Source: Cymbidium sinense (Eukaryota > Streptophyta > Magnoliopsida > Asparagales > Orchidaceae). From it: DNA of 64,000 nt. The stretch spans positions 91,437,666 to 91,501,665 of the forward strand of contig CM038216.1 of assembly GCA_021442155.1 (NCBI GenBank), in the 5' to 3' direction. The notes beneath the pieces are model-generated. The model ran no database searches, was not told the DNA's origin, and saw only the letters and a list, made by a program, of their open reading frames with translations. The stretch's first letter is position 1. Every line of letters begins with the position of its first letter. Shown piece after piece: positions 56,301-64,000 of this stretch. The translations under genes were made by a program, and so were the position numbers.

Positions 56301-59300
56301 AGTTTATTTATTTTAGTTTACGTCTTTTATTTTAGTTTATTTTTTTTTATTTTAGGTTTAATTTTTAGTTTAGTTTTATTTTATATTATTGTTATGGTCT
56401 AAATTTTTTTTTTTAATTTTTAGGTTTAGGTTTATGTTTTTATTTTATTTTTTTAGGTTTAGGTTTTAGGTTTTTAGTTTAGGTTTATGTTTAGGTTTTA
56501 TTTTTTAGTTTAGGTTTAGGTTTATTTTTATTTTATTTTAAGGTTAGGTTTAGGTTTTATTTATTTAGTTTTTATTTTATTTTATTTTATTTTAGGTTTA
56601 TTTTATTTTTTAGTTTAGTTTAAGTTTTTATTTAATTTATTTTAGTTTATTTTTTATATTATTTTTATTATTTTTAGGTTTAAGTTTAGGTTTTAGTCTA
56701 GATTTTAATTTTATTTTAATTTTTTATTTTATTTTGGTTTAGGTTTTTTATTTATATTATTTATAAGTTTTATTTAGTTTAGGTTTAAGTTTTTAGAATT
56801 TTATGGTTTAGGGTTTAGCGTTTAGGGTTTTGTTTTTAGGGTTTAGGTTTTAGGATTTTAGGACTCAGGTTTCAGGGTTTAGGGTTTACGGTTTAGGGTT
56901 AGGGATTAGGGTTTAGGGTTCAGGGTTTAGTGTTTAGGCTTTAGGGTTTAGTTTTTAAGGTTTACAGTTAGCTTGGTGTTTAGGGTTAATTCTGATTTAC
57001 AATTTGATTTAAGTTTAGGCTTTAATGTTTAAGGTTTTAGGTTTAGGGTGGTTAATTCTGATTTAGGGTTTTATTTAGGTTTATAGTTTAGAGTTTAGGT
57101 TTAGGAGTAGGTTTAAGGTTTATTTAGGGTTTAGGTTAACAGGTTTAGTGTTAAGGTTTAAATTTAGGTTTAAACTTTAAACTTTAGTTTAGATTTTTAA
57201 GTTTAGAGTTTAGGAGTTTAAAATTAATTTAGGATTTTAAAATTTAAGTTTAGAGTTTAGGGTTTAGTGCTTAGGTTTAGTGTTTAGGTTTAGGTTTATG
57301 TTTAGTTTTAAGTTTAGGGTTTATAGTTTTAGTTTAGGTTAAGGAGTTTAGGTTTTAGGTTTAGGTTTAGTGTTTAGGTTTAGGTTTAGTGTTTAGGTTT
57401 ATAGTTAGGGTTTCTTTAGGAGGTTATAGGTTTAGTGTTAGAGTTTAGGGTGTAGGTTTAGGTTTTAGTTAGGTTTAGGGTTTAGGGATATATCATTTTG
57501 GGTTTAGGGTCAAGGGCTTAGGGCTTAAGGTTAGGGTTTAGAGCTGTAACTTTAGGGTTGCAGATTTAGGGTTTAGAGTTTAGGGTTACAGTTTGTTTTA
57601 GGGTTCATGGAATAGGGTTAGGGTTTTTAAAAAAAAAATTAAATAAACTAGTATGTTTAGGTTTATTTAGTTTATTTTTTATTTATTTTAGTTTATTTTG
57701 TTTTGTATTTTCATTTAAATTTATTTTTTATTTTTATTTAGTTTAGTTTATTTATTTTAGTTTATGTCTTTTATTTTAGTTTGTTTTTTTAGTTTTAGGT
57801 TTATTTTTTAGTTTAGTTTTATTTTTATCTTATTTTTATGGTTTAAATTTTATTTTATTTTTTATGTTTAGGTTTAGGTTTTTATTTTATTTTTTTAGGT
57901 TTAGGTTTTAGGTTTTTATTTTAGGTTTTATTTTTTAGTTTAGGTTTAGGTTTATTTTTATTTTATTTTATGGTTAGGTTTAGGTTTTATTTATTTAGTT
58001 TTTATTTTATGTTATTTTTTTAGGTTTATTTTATTTTTTAGTTTAGTTTAAGTTATTATTTAATTTTTTTTAGTTTTTTTATTATATTATTTTTTTATTT
58101 TTAGGTTTAAGTTTAAGTTTTAATCTAAATTTTTATTTTATTTTGGTTTAGGTTTTTTAGTTATATTATTTATAAGTTTTATTTAGTTTAGGTTTAAGTT
58201 TTAAAATTTTATGGTTTAGGGTTTAGGGTTTAGGATTTAGGGTTAGGGTTTAGCATTTTAGGATTTAGGTTTTAGGGTTTTGGGTTCAGGGTTTAGTGTT
58301 TAGGCTTTAGGCTTTAGGGTTTATGGTTTATGGTTAGGTTGGGTTTAGGAGTTAGTTAGTTTATAGTTTCTGATTTAGTTTAAACTTTAATTTTAAGGTT
58401 TTAAGTTTAGTTAAATTTATAGTTTAGATTTTAGGGTTTAGTTTAGTTTAGGTTTAGTTTTTAGTAGTTTAAGGTTTAGAGTTTAAGGTTTAGGTTTAGG
58501 GTTTAGGAGTTTAGTTTTAAAATTTAACAGTTTAAGGTTAGTTTAGGTTTGTTTAAAACTTTAGTTTAGGTTTAAGTTTTAGTTTAGGTTAAAGTTTAGG
58601 TTTAGGTTTAGTTTAAATTTTTAGTTAGTTTAAGTTTAGTTTTAGGTTTAGTTAAGGTTTAGGATTTCGGGTTTCAGGGTTTTGTGTTTAGGGTTTAGGG
58701 TTTAGAGTTTAGGGTTTTAAGGTTTAGTGGTTAGGGTTTATTGTGGTAGGTTTAGGGTTTAGAGTTTAGGGTTTAGGGTTATTTTTCGGGTTTCGGGTTT
58801 AAGGTTAGGATTTTTTTAATTAAGTAAACTCATAGGTTTTGGTTTATTTTGTTTATTTTTTTATTTATTTTAGTTTATTTTATGTAGGTTTATTTTATTT
58901 TTATTTAGTTTATTTATCTAGTTTGTTTATTTTAGTTTATTTTTTAGGTTTATGTTTAAGTTTAGTTTAGTTTATTTTTTTTATTTTTTTAGGTTTAGGT
59001 ATTATTTTTTATTTTTAAGTTTAGGTTAAAATTTTTATTTTATTTTTCTAGGTTTAGGTTTTAGGTTTTTAATTTAGGTTTTATTTTTTTTGTTTAGGTT
59101 TATGTTTATTTTTAGTTTAGTTCATTTTATTTAGTTTAGGCTTAAGTTTAGGTTTAGTTTATTTTAGTTTTAGGTTTAGGTTATATTTATTTTAGTTTAG
59201 TTTTGTTTAGTATAGGTTTAGGTTTACTTTATTTTGTATATTTTATTTATTCTTTTTGTTTAAGTTTTTTCTTTTTTAACTTTAGGGTTTATGTTTTCTT

Positions 59301-60153
59301 TTTCTTTTTTTTTAGTTTTAGCTTTATTTTTTAAGATTAGGTTTTTATTTAGGTTAATTTTAAGTTTTTTTAAATTTCTATTTTATGTTTAGTTTTTATT
59401 TTGTTTAGGTTTTTCATTCTCAAGTTTATTTTTTTTTAGTTTTGTCTAGGTTTTTATTTTTTTATTTTAGTTTATTTTTATTAGTTTATTTTATTTTATT
59501 TTTAGGTTGAGGTTTAGGTTTTAGTTTAGGTCTTTATTTTATTTTCCTTTTTATTTTATTTAGGTTTAGGTTTTATTTATTTATTTTATTTTTAGTTTTT
59601 ATTTCATTTTGGTTTATGTTTTTAGGTTTTTAGGGTTTGGGGTTTAGTGTTTAGGGTTAAGGGTTTAGGGTTTAAGGTTTTAGGGTTTAGGGTTTTAGGG
59701 TTTATGGTTTAGGGTTTAGGCTCTAGGGTTTAGGGTTTTAGGGGTTAGGGTTTAGTGTTTAGGGTTAGTTTAGGGTTTTAGGCTTTATGGTTTTGAGGTT
59801 TGGGTTAAGGGTTTAGGGTTTAGAGTTAGTTTAGGGTTTAGGGTTTAGGGTTTAGGGTTTTAGGGTTCAATGTTTAGGGTTTATGGTTTATTGTTAGGGT
59901 TAGTGTTTGGAGAGGGTTAGTTTAGGTTTAGCGTATAAGGTTTAGTGTTTAGGGTTTAAGGTTTAGGGATTAGGATTTTAGGGTTTACGGTTTAGGGTTT
60001 ATGGTTTAGGATTTATGATTTTAGGTTTTAGAGTTTAGGGTAGTAGGCTTAGGGTTTAGAGTATATGGTTTAGGGTTAGTTTAGTATTTAGGGTTTTGGG
60101 TTTGTTTAGGGTTTTGAGTTTAAGATTTAGGGTTTAGGGTTTAGTGTTTAGGG
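53314..60153. repeat. T-rich/telomere-like higher-order repeats, block B
   Basis: Units opened by junction motifs at 53868, 55001, 56190, 57624 and 58810 alternate T-rich satellite with increasingly long telomere-like blocks (about 53700-53865, 54715-55000, 55820-56189, 56790-57620, 58200-58800, 59625-60153). The last block, next to the third LINE, is rich in intact TTTAGGG. 57000-57480 and 58320-58680 are more scrambled (TTTAGTTTAAG words). No gene was seen. Confidence 0.82.
56058..58330. repeat. Tandem pair of ~1.43-kb units
   Basis: The distinctive word ATATCATTTTGGGTTTAGGG occurs near 56064 and again near 57492. Both are followed by the same order of landmarks: GGGTTGTAACTTTAG or a close variant, TTCATGGA, the junction motif, and TTTTCATTTAAATTTATT. 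They also share TAAGTTTTATTTAGTTTAGG leading into a telomere-like block. This is a local direct duplication with period about 1.43 kb, the second copy shading off near 58330. Confidence 0.75.
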
Positions 60154-60161
60154 TTTTTTTT

Positions 60162-62305
60162 GGAAAATTAGGGAAATTTTATTGCCACAAAGAAAAAAAA
60201 GTCAAAAGAAAAGGCACAAAGAATTGAGGGAAATCTAAGCTAATGCTCAAAGAGCTACAAAAAAGTCCCATGGAGATAAGCCTTAGCTAAAATGATAATG
60301 AAAGGCTGAATGAGATCCACAAAAAATAATCCCGAAATTAGTAAGAACCTCCACAATCCAAAGAATAAAGTCTCCCAACCCAGAGATCCATAAGCTTAAA
60401 AAGGGATGAGTATAAATAATGAAATAGTTAATTAAGAATAAAATATAAGAGCAGATAGAAGTAAAAAGGTAAACAAAAGGCTCAGGCTCAGTTATAATCA
60501 TCTTAAGGAGCAGCACCATATGTAAGCATCCAGACATTAAGTGAAGGGTTATAGTTATATATAGCACTACCAGCCCAAAGAAGGAGTGGGAAACATCAAG
60601 GCCATCATTGTCAGCATGCCTCTTATAGCACCTTATCCAATGACGATCATCGCAGAAACTTTCATAAACCTTTAAACAACAAATATAACCACAAAAAACC
60701 CAATAGTCAGAAATATAAAACTCAGTGACCAAATAAGGAGGTAACCCATCACGAAAGCATTAGACCAGAGAGCACCACCAAAGCCACCACAAGAAATGCT
60801 AATATAGTGCTAGAGCAAACCTCACAATATGGGAAAAGGACTGAGACCAAATAAAGGCAAAAGGAGGATCATAGTTGATAAGGTCTTTCATTAAAATAAC
60901 ATGCAAAGAACCAAACAATAATATCAGAGTAATAGTGAGACTAACATCAAGAATGTTAGGAAGCAAGGCAACCATCAAAACAGGCAAGGGGAGAGGTTCA
61001 GCCATAGTCCAAAAATGAAAAACCCAGTAGGTAGAAACTAGAAGAGAAGAAAGGGAAAATAAGCTGTCGGTTCCAAACATAGATTCAAAAAGATCAGGAA
61101 AATTAAAACCCTTTAGACCAAACCAACCATCTAGAGCGCCCAATCTAAACAGTCAGTAAGGCAGTCCACCCTGGGAGCCACCAAGATTACCGAGGATTCA
61201 AATCATTAGACATAAAACCATGAGGATGAAACAAAGAAAGAGTCATCCAGTCATAAATATTGAAAAAATCCTAAGGGAAATCCATAGACAGCAGCCACCA
61301 ATCCCAATCCAAGGATAAAAGAATCCAGTTTAAAGAGTTGATACAATAGCCAAAAATAGAAAAAAGTAAAAGCCCTTTAGGATCACAAATAATCCAACAA
61401 CCAGAGATTGCTGCAAACAAGAACCCCAACATAGTCCAAAATACATTCAACTAGTAATTATTCTTAGTTGTAACACAAATTAAAACACAACCTCGATAGA
61501 GGCACACCCAATATTCAGAAGGTATAATAATCCAGAAGCATCCAATCTAATTCTCATCTATAATAGCACTATAGAAAGGATAAACAGCCATAAGAAAATA
61601 GTTCTCCAAGCTACAACCAAAAAATATAGAGCCCTCAAGGTCACACAACTCCTCTTAGCAACAGGAATAAAAACCACAAAAAAAATAGTTGTCAACAACC
61701 ACCTTTCGATGAGCAAGCCCCAACCAAGAGAACCACACCCCAAATAGCACAAGTAGAATCCACAAGGATAAGAACTAGTGGGAAGGATGAGACTCATGAA
61801 AGAAAGGACAACCAAAAACAACTAGATAAACCATTCTAATTAGTAAACAACAAGGTGACAAAACAACCAACCATAACAGGAATGTCATAAAAATAGCATG
61901 AGCAACACCCATAAAGGGAGAAAACCCATAACCAGCAACACCAGCAAACAACCAACCATAAAATCTAAAGCAAATAAAGAATGTTGTAAAGAGATCCAAC
62001 CAATAAAGAGAACCACACCAATTAAAAGACAAGCAAACCCAACACCCTGTCCCTGATGTAAATACCTCTACCAAGTTGGGAGAGAAAACAAACCAAAAAA
62101 TAAAAATTACCACAAAAATCTAATAAATGGAAAGACAACCCCATCCCATCCAAAGAATGGGAAAAAACCAAACTAGAAAATAAAAGTAGGTTTAGGTGAA
62201 GAAAAAAATCAAGACCAAACCAGCATAAGAAAAAACTAGAATTATTCAAATCCAATAACAAGGGGAAAACCAAAACCCCACAAAAGGAAAAAAAGGGTAA
62301 AAGTT
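60162..62305 (-). other. LINE 3 3' untranslated region
   Basis: It is T/G-rich on the element strand. Several open frames on - (60283-60732, 60799-61143, 61558-61821, 61775-62113, 62022-62273) are hydrophobic because of composition, overlap one another and show no domain. The final 150 bp (TTTGAGCATTAGCTTAG, TTTCCCTCAATTC) look like a normal plant transcript end. Confidence 0.65.
60178..60183 (-). promoter_or_regulatory. Polyadenylation signal AATAAA of LINE 3
   Basis: The + strand reads TTTATT, so - reads AATAAA in the context GGCAATAAAATTTCCC. It lies about 17 bp before the A8 tail at 60154-60161, the right distance for a plant near-upstream element. It confirms that the left end of LINE 3 is a true retro-transcribed 3' end. 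Confidence 0.8.
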
Positions 62306-62905
62306 TCTAACATAAGACAAACTAGTTTTGTCTAGATTCACAAGACCCCTTAAAAAGAAGGGTATGTCACCATTAGAAAAGATTTGTAAAGAAGAAGACT
62401 TGGCCCCCAAATTGGCAAGAAAGTTAGCACAAGAGTTGGCTTACCTATAAATTTGAGAAATTTGAAAATCTAGAATAGCAAGAAGCCTCCTAGTATGATT
62501 AAGTAAATAATACACTTCAACATTACCATGAGCATCAGATTTGAGTAAATCTAAAAGAAGGAGAGCGTCAATTTTAGACCATATCTTATGAAAACCTTGT
62601 TGTAAACAAATAGAAATGCCATGATGAAATCCTTTAAGCTCAGCAAATAACACAGAACAAAGATATGAGGAAGCAAAGGGAGATAACCTTACTATGATCT
62701 CCCAAAATCCCACCACAGCCATAATAACCATTAGAAATCAAGCCATTAGTGTTAACCTTAATGTAGTAATAATTAGGTTTAATCTATTATATAATTTTGT
62801 GGTAGGAGAAACATTGGGGAAGGTTAATCCCAAAATTCAAAGTGACTTGCACCCTTTAAAACTAGTGATTAAGAAGATTAGTTTTGAAAGAGACAAATTT
62901 TATAT
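62306..62905 (-). pseudogene. RNase H relic of LINE 3
   Basis: On - the reading goes KPNYYYIKVNTNG, where the first catalytic Asp has become Asn, then GYYGCGGILGDHSK. After a frameshift it enters the frame 62441-62731: LFAELKGFHHGISICLQQGF (catalytic Glu kept), IWSKIDALLLLDLLKS (third Asp kept) and ILDFQISQIYR. An in-frame TAA follows, then ANSCANFLANLGAKS (fourth Asp now Asn) and LRGLVNLDKTSLSYVR. Two of four catalytic acids and the frame are lost, so it is inactive. Order and ending match the RNase H of LINE copy 2. Confidence 0.85.
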
Positions 62906-64000
62906 TTGACTCTAGGAATAATAAATGATAATTCATAGAATATTATGATGCTTAGCATCATTTTATCCATCCAAATATACCAAAGAATAGAATCTAAAAA
63001 TAATTTTAACATGATTAGAAGTATGAGAGAAACATGCTTCAAGAAGTTGCATAATAGAAAATGGGCCATTAAAATGAAAGTATTAAAAATATTATCATAC
63101 CAATTCCACATTTAGTATAATAGGGCCATACAAACAACATAATCCAAACTTTCAATTTGATAGTAAAATGAGGGAGATGGAAACCTTTTAGAAGAGTAGC
63201 ATCCATAAGGATATAATATTTCATAAGAAGTTAAAATTGAGAACAAAGTAGGGACACTAATATTCCAAATTTTAGGAAAAGGACTATTGATATTTGAATT
63301 GATGAAATGCCAAACATCCTTAAAAAAACAAAAAGAAGAATTTTAAGTGAATTTTATTGTTCATTAGTGAAAGGGCAAATTTTAAGGATTTTGTCAACTA
63401 TCACATCAAAGATAAAGTATTCAATTGAGCCACATCCCACTTATTTTGAGTAATTAATGATTATTCTTAAGCATCATGGAATGAGTAGGAGAATCAATAC
63501 CCTACCCAAAATTGTCTTGCCAAAAAAAAGTGGAACCATAAATGACACCCTAAGAAATTAAGTTATTAGCATTCCATTTGATAATACAAAGCCTTCTCCA
63601 CACCATAATCCCGGAGAAGGCACAAATGAGGGGTCACCCAAAATATTTAATATGCATAAATTTTGACCATTAACTATGTTTATTTCTAAACTTCCACCAC
63701 ATTTTATAGGAAAATAGTTAATAGAATCGTAATGTTTTGCAACCTGCCACCTTCATTATTAGTACCACAACATACCAACTAGCCCAATGTAATCTTGTTA
63801 GATAAAAAAATTTATTAAAAGTTTATTGATCCTTTAATAATATAATTAGTAGGGACAATAGTAGATAAGAGATATCATAAAGTATTTTGATCGATAAGTC
63901 TAACCAAAGGAATATAAATGAAACTCAATAGGTTTTCCAATTTATTTTCTAAATAACTTCATCATATAAAGAAGATCTTTTCGTTCTATATAAGGGAGTC
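62906..64000 (-). pseudogene. RT thumb and zf-RVT remnants of LINE 3 (partial)
   Basis: Frame 62878-63111 carries the linker SILWYIWMDKMMLSIIIFYE, the counterpart of LW.IW..RN in plant LINEs. GFHLPHFTIK-like sequence near 63170-63200 corresponds to the zf-RVT segment GFYLPSK of copies 1/2. At 63750-63970 the reading PIEFHLYSFG, INFFYLTRLHWASW parallels LEFHILSFG, NKFFWGSKDSAKRLHWTSW of copy 2. There are multiple stops and shifts. The RT fingers, palm and endonuclease would lie beyond 64000. Confidence 0.75.

Larger units (their letters stand above)
60154..64000 (-). mobile_element. LINE 3: 3' part of a different plant L1-type LINE, cut by window edge
   Basis: From 64000 downwards on - there are RT thumb remnants (HLYSFG, RLHWASW), a zf-RVT and linker region, an RNase H relic, a 2.1-kb T/G-rich 3' UTR, a perfect AATAAA, and A8 at 60154-60161 fused directly to CCCTAAAC. 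The C-terminus LRGLVNLDKTSLSYVR is nearly that of LINE copies 1/2, so they are relatives. The 3' UTR is over four times longer, however, and lacks the GRP-like tail. Frameshifts and stops run throughout. The element continues past the right edge, so total length and 5' end are unknown. Confidence 0.9.

Noticed and set aside
59625..60153. True chromosome terminus
   Set aside because: The array is degenerate, carries inserts and continues into a LINE on the right; it is interstitial or subtelomeric in this window.
60283..62273. Several hydrophobic frames on - (149, 114, 87, 112 and 83 codons)
   Set aside because: They overlap one another within the LINE 3 3' UTR, share only T/G composition and show no recognisable domain.

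Overview
ORGANISM. The window looks like nuclear DNA of a land plant, probably a seed plant with a large genome. Nearly everything is built from, or sits inside, degenerate copies of the plant telomere heptamer TTTAGGG, always with the G-rich strand on +. The embedded genes are typically plant: 3' fragments of a glycine-rich RNA-binding protein (GRP7/GRP8 type) and plant L1-type LINEs carrying an RNase H domain. I see no intact protein-coding gene, tRNA, rRNA or CRISPR array. The genus cannot be named from this sequence. The most likely setting is subtelomeric or interstitial telomere-derived heterochromatin. || LAYOUT. 1-1030: TTAG-type degenerate array. 1031-5118: T-rich satellite alternating with telomere-like blocks. 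5119-5582: GRP retro-pseudogene A. 5583-5832: TTTAGGG array. 5833-9062: truncated LINE copy 1 (- strand). 9063-21790: C-rich transition derivative of the telomere array, interrupted by a LINE fragment at 13509-13815. 21791-29605: a second edition of 1031-9062, offset by about 20.5 kb (satellite, GRP B, TTTAGGG, LINE copy 2). 29606-40590: C-rich array. 40591-45069: mixed and T-rich satellite. 45070-45560: GRP C. 46922-47052: solo GRP-type tail D. 52858-53313: GRP E. 45561-60153 otherwise: T-rich/telomere-like higher-order repeats. 60154-64000: 3' part of a third, different LINE running off the right edge. || HOW THE PARTS RELATE. Every retro-derived insert lies on the - strand, and every A-tail is fused directly to CCCTAAA. 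On + this reads TTTAGGG, then a T-run, then antisense cDNA. That is the product expected if the 3' end of the G-rich telomere strand primed reverse transcription and telomere repeat was later added again. LINE copies 1 and 2 end in the same ~115-bp 3' tail as the GRP retrocopies, so they are either chimeric retrotranscripts or a shared-tail pair. The LINEs have lost the reverse-transcriptase palm, so nothing here looks autonomous. Later expansion came mainly from tandem duplication (20.5 kb, about 1.8 kb, about 1.4 kb and about 1 kb units). All calls come from reading the sequence by eye; no alignment or search was run.
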